Positions 10,492-21,259 of a DNA stretch of 64,000 nt are shown one piece after another. Each line of letters opens with the position of its first letter. Positions within the stretch are counted from its first letter, which is position 1. Origin of the DNA: Pseudocercospora fijiensis CIRAD86. Lineage: Eukaryota > Ascomycota > Dothideomycetes > Mycosphaerellales > Mycosphaerellaceae. Location of the stretch: NCBI RefSeq assembly GCF_000340215.1, contig NW_006921532.1, positions 5,554,573 through 5,618,572 of the forward strand, read 5' to 3'. The notes below the pieces were generated by a model. That model ran no database searches. It was not told where the DNA came from and was given only the letters and a program-made list of their open reading frames with translations. Position numbers and translations under genes: made by a program.

Positions 10492-11910
10492 TCAGTAGCG
10501 AGCATCCATCTCGTCGACATCTTGCATATCTTCCTCATCGCCAACTTCTTGCACTTTGAACGAGTGGCCTGATATTTCTGCCTCTTCTTCACCCTCTTCG
10601 TCGCTCTCGCTACTTTCCACCACCTGTGCCACTTTCTCAGCCAAGCTCGTCTGCTTCAGACTCAGGCCTAAATCTCGTGTGTCTTGCGCAGTAACACCGA
10701 GCATTCGAGCCTGCTGAGGTGTCAGATCAACAATCTGGGGTGCAAATTCGCCAGTCTCGTCATCTTCATCATAAGCCGTGCTTTCCATTTGCACTTGCTC
10801 GCCGTCTTCAAGTTCTAGCACTCCCGAACGAGCATAGTTACCACCGAACTGCCAACCATGATCTTGGCGGAGATACTCCTCAACATCATCGAGCTCGTCA
10901 ACTACATCTTGCACTCCGGTACCTGTCAACCCTTCGAGACCTTTCCGGAACCTGACAAGTAGTTGCTTGAGCAAGGAGCCGCCTTCGTCGGCGAGATCTA
11001 TGAGTTCTCCCTCGGCGTCCTTGCAGTGCTGTAGTTGCAGACGTAGTGCCGCAATGGCTTTGATGAAGAAGTCTGGGCTTGTCTGGACCGCGCTCTTGCA
11101 CGTAAATATCAGAGACAAGATGCGCTTCCACTGCTCGAGGCATGAGAAGTTGCTGAGTGTCAGAAGCATTAGAAAGCAGAACTGCATCTCTCCGATGACC
11201 TCGCTCATGTCGCCATCCGTGCAGTGCTGCTCGACGACGTGATTTAACGCCCATGTTCGGTCTTGCGCTGCTTCTGTACGCTCTCGCCCGGTTGCGCCCT
11301 CTCGCCACGTCTGCTTCAAGTCAATGGGTAAGAAGTAAAGCTCTCGATCTGCCTGTAATTCTTTCTTGTCGTCTTCGTTAAGCCCAGGAATGTCTTCGAT
11401 ATCTCGTCTTGCCGAGCTGGCCGATGACAAGCGCCATCGTGTCGAGTCGCCACCAGTGATCCGGTTGAGAAGTGCTGCAGTGATAGAAGACGTCAAAATT
11501 GGCCAGTCAACGACTTCTTCCTCTGCTTCGTCTTGCGATGCTGCAGTGCTCGTTTGTCGGTATGGAGTCAGTCCTTCCCTCCAGATGCTACCCACATTCG
11601 CTCGCCATCGCAACTTCTCAGCGTCATCGGACTCGGCTATCAGCGTTTCCTCCTTTGCATCCCATTTCGCCACAAACAGCGGTGTTTCTCTCGACTCTGT
11701 GCGGCCTGGGATGCGAAACCACAGTCCGTGTCGCTCGGAAAATGCTGCACTTGTTCCCGCGAAAGCGAAGTGGAAGCCCGGCGGAAGGTCTTTCACACCG
11801 CGAAATCGAGGCGTGACTGTGAAGCTGAGAAGATCGATGCCCGCGAGGGCTGAAGGCGGCAGATCCAGAAGAAGTAGCGCGGGGGTGTTGGCGGATTCCA
11901 TGATGTCCAT
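10492..11910 (-). CDS. AAR2: AAR2-type U5 snRNP assembly/splicing factor
   Basis: A single exon of about 472 residues. AAR2 proteins bind Prp8 in the cytoplasmic U5 snRNP particle and are later exchanged for Brr2. The N-terminal domain is recognisable from L-L-L-D-L-P-P..A-G-I-D-L-L-S-F followed by F-R-G-V-K-D-L-P-P-G-F-H-F, a signature of the family. The C-terminal part is helical, and the last 70 residues are acidic (runs of E and D), a plausible site for phosphorylation or flexible contacts. The start used is the ATG of M-D-I-M-E-S; the next ATG three codons later is equally possible, and the upstream GTG in the same frame is not credible. The 3' end lies 0.8 kb from the ARA2 start. Family assignment is confident. 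Confidence 0.88.
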   Translation of the reverse strand: MDIMESANTPALLLLDLPPSALAGIDLLSFTVTPRFRGVKDLPPGFHFAFAGTSAAFSERHGLWFRIPGRTESRETPLFVAKWDAKEETLIAESDDAEKLRWRANVGSIWREGLTPYRQTSTAASQDEAEEEVVDWPILTSSITAALLNRITGGDSTRWRLSSASSARRDIEDIPGLNEDDKKELQADRELYFLPIDLKQTWREGATGRERTEAAQDRTWALNHVVEQHCTDGDMSEVIGEMQFCFLMLLTLSNFSCLEQWKRILSLIFTCKSAVQTSPDFFIKAIAALRLQLQHCKDAEGELIDLADEGGSLLKQLLVRFRKGLEGLTGTGVQDVVDELDDVEEYLRQDHGWQFGGNYARSGVLELEDGEQVQMESTAYDEDDETGEFAPQIVDLTPQQARMLGVTAQDTRDLGLSLKQTSLAEKVAQVVESSESDEEGEEEAEISGHSFKVQEVGDEEDMQDVDEMDARY

Positions 11911-12265
11911 GCGTGTTGTGCTGATCGCGGCCACTTGAGAAGTGTGTGAAGTGGTCTGCAACCAAGCCTCAAGTTCACGTTCTCGATACACCTCAGACTT
12001 CACCTCCTCCTCACACGTCTTGAGTCTCTCTCGTCCCAGTGGAGAAGTCTCTACCCGCCAGCGTCCTCGACTCCTGTGTGAGCTATGCAGTCTGTCTTTT
12101 GCCTCCCGAATAACTCTTCGTCAATGCCAGCAAAAAGGGAATGCCACCTACCTGAGCTTCACGATCAGGCTTCAGGAATAATTTTCAATCCGGCCCGCAA
12201 CAGGTAACCAGTTGAGCAAAGCACACTGGAGATGGCTTGAAAGGGTCTGAAGGAGCAAAAGATCG
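11911..12265. other. AAR2 upstream region and tRNA 3' flank
   Basis: This short region contains the AAR2 promoter. On the right it contains the A4 run (12257-12260, T4 on the minus strand) that would end RNA polymerase III transcription of the neighbouring tRNA gene. No coding sequence is supported. Confidence 0.5.
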
Positions 12266-12417
12266 TGGACAACTAGGGGATCGAACCCTAGACCTTCCGC
12301 AATTAATGTGGTGTAAGATGCAAAGCGGACGCGCTACCACCTGAAGAGAGGTGTTAACTTAGACGGACATTAATTGGACACGGTTGAGACCGTGTTGACT
12401 TACTGCGCCAGATGCCC
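12266..12417 (-). tRNA. tRNA-Ala(UGC) candidate with an anticodon-loop intron and a 63-nt D-loop insertion
   Basis: Read on the minus strand, the 5' acceptor G-G-G-C-A-T-C (12417-12411) pairs at 6 of 7 positions, counting one G-U, with the 3' acceptor G-T-T-G-T-C-C, followed by discriminator A at 12266. The D-stem is GCGC/GCGC, the anticodon stem is TCCGC/GCGGA with a TGC anticodon, and the T-arm TAGGG-TTCGATC-CCCTA is perfect. A-box and B-box promoters are present, and a T4 terminator lies 6-9 nt downstream. A 17-nt intron sits at the canonical position after nucleotide 37. In addition, 12403-12341 forms a 63-nt insertion in the D-loop that begins GTAAGT and ends TTCAG; removing it leaves a normal A-G-T-G-G-T-A loop. 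It could instead be an inactivated tRNA gene. No computed covariance score supports it. Confidence 0.6.
12341..12403 (-). other. 63-nt intron-like insertion inside the tRNA D-loop
   Basis: The insertion starts with GTAAGT and ends with TTCAG, matching spliceosomal splice-site consensus, and its length fits the 51-62 nt introns of protein genes in this window. It contains a 7-bp hairpin (ACACGGT-CTCA-ACCGTGT). It also contains the 10-mer CAATTAATGT, which is perfectly complementary to ACATTAATTG, a segment spanning the 3' part of the anticodon-loop intron. Deleting it restores a standard D-loop. What removes it, if anything, is unknown. Confidence 0.5.
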
Positions 12418-12997
12418 AAGAGACTTTTCAGCCAATCAGATGCGGCGCTGCAATCTATCTGCCAATATATAGACTGATACTCTGCTGTTGTAGGTGTGAA
12501 CGGGAGCTCAAGTTTGGTTAGTAATGACAATCGGATCCCGACGGAATCTCACGCCATTCATGGAATCTGCGAAATGAATGGAGTTTGTGGTCAGAGGAAA
12601 CAGCTGAAGGTACCGTGTATTCAAGCTTAGTCACGTCACTCGGCAACGAATCCTCACGTTCTAGGGCCGAGGGCTCGATGATCCGTCTTCCTACTCAGCC
12701 CGGCTTGTGTCGAGAGATCTTCATGCCGGCGTAGAATCGGGATGCCTATATCTGCAGGATCTGAGGCCTAAGAGGTTGAGTTGACCCTTCGCTGCCGTCT
12801 GAGATGGAATCACCGCCCTGCAGAACGATGTCATAGCAGAATGCATGGAGGTAGACTATCCCATTTCACTCATCGACCACCACTTCTGCCTGCTGTTTGT
12901 AATCGGCAGCATTGCAGAATAGCGACACAGCTTCAGCGCAGTTAATGAATGAGGCGCACGCATTGAGGCCGATACTTCAGATCCGCACGGAAGCACC
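12418..12997. other. Intergenic region upstream of the Pro/Gln-rich gene
   Basis: These 580 bp separate the tRNA 5' end from the ATG at 12998 and presumably hold the promoter of that gene. I see no coding sequence, repeat or RNA gene here. Confidence 0.5.
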
Positions 12998-14182
12998 ATG
13001 GCCGTGTCTTGCACCCAAATGTCGCAAGGCCACTTCAACAACAGGCCTCGCGCCCAGAGCGGAGCAAATGGCATGCCGTACTTCCACGACAGCGCGACAT
13101 ACATCTCCGTACCCGAGCACTTTCATCAGCAATCGCACTTCCCGCCTCCACCACTGCCGCCGCCTCAGCAGTTTGGAACATATGGCTATCGGCCCCCAAT
13201 GCCACAACATAATCCGTACAGCTATCAGCAGCAGCAGCATTCTCCCGCTGCACACCATTGGCATTCCCATCCTCCGTTCCATCCTCCGACTTACTCGTCA
13301 ATAGCTCCCATACCAGAGCAAGCGCCTCCCGTGCCACCCCGACCACCGAAGACTCCAATTGAGCCCACGCCTGATTTCAGCAGTGCACAGCAGCAACGAG
13401 CTTCAGCACGTCCGCATTCAGACTCAGTACTCTCACAAACAACCCCTCAAGACTCAAACTCGCTGGCGACATGTGATACATCAGCGGGGCGTCCACACTC
13501 ATACTCACAGGTATCGACAATCTCATCAATGATTGAACCTGACCCACTGCCGCCGCATTCAAATCCTCAAGCCCTCACCCAGAGTCAGTCGGTGGCCTTC
13601 GAGGATAGCTGTCCAATTCCACCGGTGCGACTCGGCAAAGACGAAGTGTGGGACTCTCGATCTGGATTTGCGATGTTCTTGATAACTCGAGAAGCAGCTC
13701 ATATGCCATCATTCCTTTCTACAAAGCCGCTCCTAACCGTGACGCGGCTATCCACCAACGTACCCATGGGACACATCAAGTTTCATTCAATGCTGAGCTC
13801 AGACATTGAATTGACGATCAATGGTCGGGAGACGACTATATCCCACTCTATCTTACACAACCGTTGGGCGTTCCGGAGCACGACTTGCCCGAACCAGGAC
13901 GAGAAATGGTACTGGTCCAAGGATAAGAAGACAGGTGGCGCGAAACTGGAAGATAATAAGAAGAAGGGAAGAGTCTTGGCGAAGATGAATGGCGATCTTC
14001 TCACTTTTGAAGCTGGCCGCATGAGCGACTCGAATTATGAGGAGATCTTGCTGTCGGCCGTGGCGATGGCAGAAGCTGCCCGCCGCGCAAGCAAAGGGAA
14101 TGTCACGGATCTTGCTAGTTCGATTGGTGAGCTTGCAAGTAGCGCTGGACATCACGCTGGCCATGGCGGTGGAGGGTCGTAA
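12998..14182 (+). CDS. Hypothetical protein, Pro/Gln/His-rich N-terminus with a globular C-terminal domain
   Basis: A single exon of 394 residues with a good start context (CACCATGG). Residues 1 to about 200 are low-complexity, rich in Pro, Gln, His and Ser. Residues about 205-350 form a compact beta-rich segment (F-L-I-T-R-E..L-T-V-T-R-L-S..I-K-F-H-S..I-E-L-T-I-N-G-R-E..W-Y-W-S..L-A-K-M-N-G-D-L-L-T-F-E) that resembles the tubby/scramblase-like folds common in uncharacterised fungal proteins. This is a weak resemblance from pattern only. Residues about 355-385 are Ala-rich and probably helical, ending in a His/Gly-rich tail. No signal peptide or membrane segment is seen. I do not assign a function. 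Confidence 0.75.
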   Translation: MAVSCTQMSQGHFNNRPRAQSGANGMPYFHDSATYISVPEHFHQQSHFPPPPLPPPQQFGTYGYRPPMPQHNPYSYQQQQHSPAAHHWHSHPPFHPPTYSSIAPIPEQAPPVPPRPPKTPIEPTPDFSSAQQQRASARPHSDSVLSQTTPQDSNSLATCDTSAGRPHSYSQVSTISSMIEPDPLPPHSNPQALTQSQSVAFEDSCPIPPVRLGKDEVWDSRSGFAMFLITREAAHMPSFLSTKPLLTVTRLSTNVPMGHIKFHSMLSSDIELTINGRETTISHSILHNRWAFRSTTCPNQDEKWYWSKDKKTGGAKLEDNKKKGRVLAKMNGDLLTFEAGRMSDSNYEEILLSAVAMAEAARRASKGNVTDLASSIGELASSAGHHAGHGGGGS

Positions 14183-14957
14183 CCGCCACACTCGGCAAAA
14201 GCTGGACTGCCACCGGGCTCGAAATCCCTTCACTGGTTTTTGATCTCATGAGCCGGCAAAGCGATCTTCCTTCTCGAAACATACCATGATGGTGCTGGAT
14301 GCCAAGAACCATACGCCATTGGTGGAAGCCGTTAAAAGAGGCCGAATGAGCACTGCGAGTGCAGGCATGGACAGCAAAGATTGAATCAGTGACGACACTT
14401 TCGATTGACATGAATTTTCTCATGTCGATAAACATCGGCTTGGGTTTGAAATACATATCTTCCAGACCCAGAGTGCCGACGTGCTTGCCATGCAGATTGC
14501 CGCTTTGACCACAGTCGGCGCTATAATACACCCACGCATGATATTCTCGTCAACATTGCAGGCTTTAGGCAACCCTTGCATCTTCTTGACGCGCTTTACC
14601 CATTCAAGGATCAATTCATTTCTCGACACAAGACGCAGCATCTGATGAACGACACTGAGAGGTTATGGGAAGAGGCTTTTTAGGATGAACGGATGATACT
14701 AATGGCAGTAAAGTAACAGGTCTCCACTGACCGCCTTATAGGCAAATGCCAAGCCTTTGATCTGGAAAAGTCTTTACCCTACTCCGCTACTTAATACTAC
14801 ACTTTGGCATGACTTCGGGTTGCGCTATATCATTACACCGGGAACAGATGCCCTGGTTGCAAATGAGGGGAAAGTTGAAATGGTACAGCATACATGTATC
14901 ATCGAATGTCCCAAGGAAAACTCAAGCTTTCAACGATTTCAGCCTTGGCGTTGAACC
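14183..14957. other. Intergenic region with a possible degenerate minus-strand coding remnant
   Basis: Between about 14270 and 14641 the minus strand shows two overlapping frames that read as ordinary protein in succession (the first starting M-L-R-L-V-S-R-N-E-L, the second ending in a His-rich segment), as if a small gene had suffered a frameshift. I cannot identify a family. The remainder, up to 14957, should contain the esterase promoter. Confidence 0.35.
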
Positions 14958-15371
14958 ATGAAGCCCCGATCATGTTACCAGTTCGTGGCGCTATTGTCAA
15001 TTGCTCAAAGCAAACCTCTGCATCACAAAGATGACAGTCTGTTGATTGAAAAAGACAACTTCGCTGTCCAAGGCACAATCTGGCCGAATAATTCTGACGT
15101 ACAGTTCTTCGGCAACATACCTTACGCCGAACCCCCTCTAGGAGAACTCCGATTCCGCCCTCCGGTTACAAAGTCTGCAAGCTCGGAAGTCATCAATGGC
15201 ACCTGGTTCGGTCCCTCCTGCATTCAATACAGCAACGGCGAAAAGACAGTCTACACCGAACTCCTTCGCGGCTTCCTGCTCTCACCCGGGCAATCTCAAA
15301 GCGAAGACTGCTTAACCGTCAACATCTGGAGACGCAAAGATGCTCGAGCCGGCGACAATCTCCCCGTCATG
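14958..15371 (+). pseudogene. Type-B carboxylesterase, 5' fragment (disrupted by retrotransposon)
   Basis: This frame encodes the first 138 residues of a carboxylesterase/lipase of the type-B (cholinesterase-like) family. It has a short hydrophobic N-terminus suggesting secretion, then F-F-G-N-I-P-Y-A-E-P-P-L-G-E-L-R-F and S-E-D-C-L-T-V-N-I-W, both hallmark segments of the family. The frame is cut inside L-P-V-M, exactly at the target site of the LTR element, and then runs 17 codons into the LTR before a stop. The rest of the gene resumes at 30486. With the insertion ignored, the two parts join in frame, giving L-P-V-M-I-W-I-H-G-G. Strong call. Confidence 0.9.
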
Positions 15372-15500
15372 ACTTGGAGTGTGTGTCCAGGTGTCAGGGT
15401 CCATCACGTGCCTGATGCCTGAGGCTGCAACTGCTACACTTCATCTTCGGACTTCCAGATAGATTAGTCCTTCTTCCTAATTACATTAGTTACATCAAGT
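15372..15500 (+). repeat. 5' LTR (129 bp)
   Basis: It matches the 3' LTR at 125 of 129 positions. All four differences are transitions. It begins ACTTG and ends CAAGT, a 5-bp inverted terminal repeat, rather than the usual TG..CA. Confidence 0.92.
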
Positions 15501-15512
15501 GGTTATGAGCCC
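15501..15512 (+). promoter_or_regulatory. Primer-binding site complementary to the initiator tRNA-Met anticodon arm
   Basis: GGTTATGAGCCC follows the LTR directly. It is the reverse complement of GGGCTCATAACC, the anticodon-loop region of yeast-type initiator tRNA-Met. Priming from an internal half-tRNA of this kind is known for copia-class elements. Confidence 0.7.
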
Positions 15513-15839
15513 CCTGCGTTTCTAACGCATTCTATACGTGTTCTAATAGTCAATCCGACTACTACGTAGCTAGCGCCTATTACTAAAAATTGCGCTAATA
15601 CTAATATCGTCGCCGCTACCCTCGCCGCTCTCGAGTATTCTAGTAGGTGCTAGTCCGACTCGAGTCGGTTACTATCCGTGTTAGCTATCCGCTATACTAG
15701 TTCCTAACAATAGTGTCGGCTATCCGCTATACTAATATAATATAGGCGCGCCTATCGGCGGCCTCTTAAGACAAGTCTATAGTCTCTTTCTATATAGCCG
15801 TCGCTGTCCGTAATAGCTCCTCCTACAACTACTAACGCT

Positions 15840-18800
15840 TATATAAGCAACATTCCTAAGCTAAAGAATAAGGAGAATTATCTAGCATAGGCCTACGCCG
15901 CTAAAGGCGCCCTTAAAGGTATATCGGTCTAGCGCTATATATAAGGCACCCGCTAGCGACCCCTTACTAAGGCATCTAGTAAGACTTCTAAAGAGTTTAA
16001 AGACCGCTAAAATAAATGGGACTCTAAAGATTAAACAGCACGTACCTAGATCTTTGCTAATTGTATTAGTAACATTTAATAATTACTACTTAGTCTGTCT
16101 ATATCCTAGGAAGTATAGGACTTCCTTAAGAAGAAATACACTAGTAAAGGTAGGTCTACTAAATTCATGCTCTACTAGGAATATATTACCCTTCGGTATA
16201 ATAGCAAGGACATTAAGAAGTTCTGCAATAATTATAAGAAGAAGCTTAGTGCCTTAAAGGATACTAAATTAGCTATTAGCTAATACTAGGCTATCTACAT
16301 ATTTATTATGTAGATCTCTCTATTCTACGAGGCTTTCGTATAGATGCGCCGAGAGCAGATACGCGCCTCCGAATATACTATTAATAATAGCACCCTTAAT
16401 AACATTATTAGCGCGTTGCTTAATAAGAATGTGGCTTAACTGAACTAGGCCTAGTATAGTAGCTTCTTCGGTCTTTAACGCTAACTACAACAGCAAGGTA
16501 GTAATAAGGTAACTCGAACTATAGCGGTCGTAGTAGCCGCGGAAATAGCAACAATAGTCGTAGTCGTAGTAGAAACAACTAGAATAGTTATTAGTCTAAC
16601 CGTAAGAAGTGCGCCTATTATTAGGGGTCGCACCCTTCTAACCGCTGCTATACTAAATATCCTTATCTAAAGGAAGAAGACCGACTGCGTCGTAAATAGC
16701 AGAAGGCTGAGAAAAAGGGGGTGCAGTAGCAATAGCAGCAGCGTAGACTAACTGCTTAGCAACAGCAGTAGCCGCTATCTAGTTAGAATAGTGCTTAGGG
16801 GCTATATGCGGCTAATGCTACCCCGGGGGTGTTATTAGACCTAAATAACAACTACGCCTTTACTATAAGCACTATAGTTACCGTTAGCGACTAGGTTTCT
16901 ATAGCTCTTACTGCTAGCACTCGTACTACTAATTAGGTTGTCGACTTAGGTACTAGCATATATATAGTTAACGACCCTTTATTGCTTATTAAATATAAAG
17001 GCTGTTGCATTCCTGTCCGGTTTGGTAGCAACACGAAGCACGCTACGATAGTCGGAATGGCTTAGACTAAGGTAGTTAATAAGCGTAGTATAAGCAGCAT
17101 AAAGTTGTCTAATACGCTATATATACTAGGTCTAGCAGCTAACCTCCTATCTACTAAGAAGCTTGCTAACAAGGGCTGTTTCTATCGGAACGACAAGCGC
17201 GTGCTGTTTACTGTTGTTAACGGCTCGGAGGTTACTGTTGCTTAAACATACCGAAAGAATAGTCTCCCCTATCTGCATATACCAACCTCTAGTCCGGATA
17301 GCTAGGTTGTTACGCTTCTGTCGAAGAAGGGGGTACCGATAGGTACGATAGAAGAGTGGCATCTGCGATATAGCTATATCTATTATCGCAAGCTGTTACG
17401 AATAGAAGCTAAGGGTTAGATTGTTATTACTAGCACTAGCAACAAGAACGACTTCCGCAACTGCATTGCCTATCGAATAGCTATATTATATAAGGAATAC
17501 AATCGGCTGCTACGCGTACGACTATCTACAATCTATTACATTGTTTGTATAGATGTAGTTACTATCACCAATCCTAGTCTATTATAGGAGCGCTATTTTA
17601 CACTATTTATATACGCTAAGTTAGGTTATCGATACGAATATGCTAGCTTACTAAAGTTAGGGGCTGTAGTAGCAATTAAGGATTACCGTATACACGTCCG
17701 TATACAAACTAGCTATTCGATCCCGATCTACTACCTCGATAGAGGGGGTAAGTATAGCGGAAATTAGCTGTTAAGCTAGGCTCGTGATTAGGGCATTGTA
17801 CTACAGGTTATAGCTCCTTATTCTTCTACTTAGAATAGTCTAGCTAAGGTTAGCAATTATATCGTATATACGACCGCTCGGAAGATAATGCTTTATGCTA
17901 ATTTGCTAAAGGCCCTGTAGCTATATGCAGTTACTACTGCTATATAGGTTCTTAATATTACTCCTAGAAACTTAGAAGGTCTTAGCCCCTATACTATTGT
18001 AGCTAGGGAGCTTAATTAGTCTCGGAAGCAGCTACGCCTTTAACACCTTCGAGCCTATAGCTATACTGCTGTTATATATAATTACGGAGTTGCTCGTAGA
18101 AAGAAGATAGATAGTAGAGGCCTTGTTAGCAAGCTAGTCGGCTATACTAAGGACTTAGCAGACTTAGGAAAATATATAATTTACCTCCCTAACTAGTATA
18201 AGGTTATTCTATTAAAGGATATCCAATTTATTGAGACGGCTAATAAGCTGTTGCTTCTAGAGGGCATGAATCTATACGCTAATCCTAACGACCTAGCTGA
18301 AAACGAGTTTGTTACACTCGAGTCTATTATGCCGGCTCTGTTTAATTCTATAAGCAACGAGGCACCGTCGCTATAGGAAGCCGCTAGTGTAGTCTAGCAG
18401 CTTCTAGCCTAGCAAGAAGAACCTCTAGACGAGCCTGCTTAGGACATAGAGGTGACTAATAAGGTCGCTAGTCCGTTGCTACTCGACGATGACCTGCTAG
18501 ACATTTAACTACTAGCTTCAAGTAATAAAGATAGCTTTTAGTTAGCCGAGGAAGAGCTAGCATATAATCTAAACGCTAAGAAGGGCGAGCCTAGCTAGCT
18601 GCCTAAATTTGAGCGACTAGACAGCGTTAGTAGTCGTTCTATACGCAAGACATAGAGCAACAAGAGCGCTCGTAAACTGCTATATAGTTATCTAGCCGAT
18701 ATAGGCGCTCTCTATCGCAAAGAGCGCCGCACCCTTACTAACATGCCTATAGCCTATATAAAGGGCTTTATAGCCGCCTACTATATTGCTAAACAGAAGC

Positions 18801-20385
18801 CTAACGATACTATTCCAATTCCGAAGAGCTTCAAGGCCGCTAAGGAATTACTATACTAGCTATAGTAGAAAGAAGCTTGTAAGGCTAAATACAAGTTACT
18901 AATCGACAACTATATATAGGTTTATATATCTCGGTTAGAGGTGCTAGAAGGCAGGAAAGTTGTCCGTAGCCGATAGGTCTTTACTATTAAGCGAGACGCT
19001 AATAGCAATATAAGCCGTTTTAAGGCTTGTTAGGTCGTCCGTAGCTTTACACAAGTTAAGGGACAGGATTATAATGAGACCTATACGGCTATTACTAAGC
19101 CTTGCACGCTTCGAGCCTTGTTTGGTCTAATTGTATACTATAACCTAGAGGCTAAGTAGTACGATATTCTAACTGCCTTCCTTAACGTACTTATCGGGGA
19201 TAAGCATAAGATCTACGTCGAGCAGCTATATAGCTTTAAGGACCGTAGTAGCAAGGGCATGGTTTGCCTATTGCTAAAGGTACTATATAGTCTAAAGCAG
19301 TTACTAATGCTATAGTATAAAGAGCTTCGGAAGTACTTAAAGAGCCTAGACTTTGTACTAATAATAACTAACGTATATATATTTAAACACGTTGTTAGCG
19401 GCTCGATTATCGTTATCTACGTCGATAATATAATTATTATCGCCTACAGCCTATTAGCACTAGAAGCCGTTGCTTAGATGCTAAAGGACCGATTTAATAT
19501 ACGAGAACTTAGTAACCTGTACTACTATCTCGGCATGCGGATTATCCGTAACCGCAACTAGCGCACTATCTATATCGTTTAGGATGCCTATCTAAATAGG
19601 CTTAGTAAGAAATATAGTATACGTAGCCGTATCGGTCTAGCTACTCTAATAGCGCCTCGATACGTTAAGACATCGATTTAGCGTACACCTAAAGGCTATA
19701 TAGCTAGTGCCGCCTTTAAGACTCAATATTAGGAGGGTGTTAGTAAAGCCCTCTAGCTAGCTATAATTATACGACCTAATGCTTGCTATACTATAGGCCT
19801 ATTATTACGATTTATCTCTAACCCTACTAAAGAGTATTATACCGCACTCCTTTAGCTAATTAAGTACCTAGTTAGTACCCTCAGTCGTAGTATGCGCTTC
19901 TAAGGCACATAGAACGATAAGCTCAACTTTGCTAGATACTGTAATGCCTTATAGGCTAATAACCTAGTTACTCGTCGCTCTATAGGTAGCTTCTACTTCA
20001 CTATTGTAGGCGGACCTCTATTATATAAGTCCGGTCGCTAGACGCTTGTTATACTGTCGTTAACTGAAGCTAAGTATGTCTAACTTACTATAGGGGCTAA
20101 GGAAGCAGTTGCCTTAGCTCGTTTATTAAAGGAAATTAGCTATAAGGGCTATATTCTTCTAGTTACGCTCTACGAGGACAATTAGTCCGCTATTGCTATT
20201 ACTAAGTCGACTAGCATTAATAGCCGCACGAAGCATATAGATGCTCGAGTCTACTATATCCGAGAGAAGATTGCTAATAGTTCTATTATAGTCTAATAGG
20301 TTAGTATATATAATTAGATAGCCGATAGCTTTACTAAGCCGCTTAACAAGATTAAGTACGGCCGCTTTGTTGAATAACTAAACCT
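15840..20385 (+). pseudogene. RIP-inactivated copia gag-pol
   Basis: Read through TAG/TAA stops, the + strand gives the copia domain order. A gag-like segment (about 15900-16450) is followed by a CCHC-type knuckle near 16610-16660 with one Cys changed to Tyr. The protease site reads V-V-D-L-G-T-S-I near 16940, and the GAG-pre-integrase W-H-L-R-Y motif lies near 17350 with its Trp now a stop. Integrase appears as Y-L-D-R-G-G-K-Y-S-G near 17730. Reverse transcriptase runs from about 18960 to 19500: F-T-Q-V-K-G-Q-D-Y-N-E-T-Y, A-F-L-N, L-K-V-L-Y-S-L-K-Q and Y-V-D-N, the last from the catalytic Y-V-D-D. RNase H ends near T-K-H-I-D-A-R-V-Y-Y-I-R-E-K at about 20225-20270. The altered residues fit G-to-A or C-to-T changes. 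Confidence 0.85.
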
Positions 20386-21109
20386 AGTGGATTGCAAGGC
20401 CGCTATTAAGAATGCTATAAAGCTAGCTACTAAATACTAAGAAGGGCCTTTGCTACCTCCCATTTAGGCGCTTCGTAGAATACTCGTGTATTATGTAAGA
20501 GGAAGCACGTGAAGGACTATAACTAATTAGGTTTAGCGTCGTTCCTCCTATTCTAGCGAAGCGCCTAACGACAAACCGTTCTATCTAGGCTTGGTTGCGG
20601 TTACAGGTATACCAACTAGCACTAAATTGACTGAATAGCTTAGCAACTACACACTTTCAGCTTACAAATGTATAAGCGAGGCTCTAGATAATTCAGTAAA
20701 CAAAATGTTTGTCTATAGTAATGAAACCGTCATTTAAGAAATGTAAAAGTTATAAGCGGGAAACGTGAACTGTTAGTTATAGCTATCCTATTTGTCTATC
20801 CCTACTAGATTCACGACTAGACAAACGCTATACCTACGCGACAGCAGAGTGTAGCAGGTCCACTATTCTAGTGCCCTCTAGAACCTCCGCGTATCCTCTT
20901 AACTATATTCTAGTTATGCACTTCGCAGCTGCCTAGTAGGGCAAATACGCCTAGCAATCCGCATCTCTTTACTTTACTTCTCGCGCGTAATACGTAAATA
21001 GTAGCACGCAGGTACAAAGTTTAAGTGTTGTATAAGCTCCGCTAGCGGTCCGTATATCCGTATCTAGAGTCGAGCCGCCCTTGTTCCGCCCTCGCTGTCG
21101 CCGCTAACT

Positions 21110-21180
21110 CTATCGATTTCGCTAACTTTATCGATTTCGCTAACTTTATCGATTTCGCTAACTTTATCGATTTCGCCGAG
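21110..21180 (+). repeat. 18-bp tandem repeat, about four units
   Basis: Four near-identical units of CTAACTTTATCGATTTCG lie just upstream of the copy-1 helicase start. The first unit differs by one base. Confidence 0.85.
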
Positions 21181-21259
21181 CCTATCGACATATAGCAGCA
21201 GTAGCGCATATATATATATATCGACAGATCGAGTGCGTACGCGTATACGCAGGTCTAGA

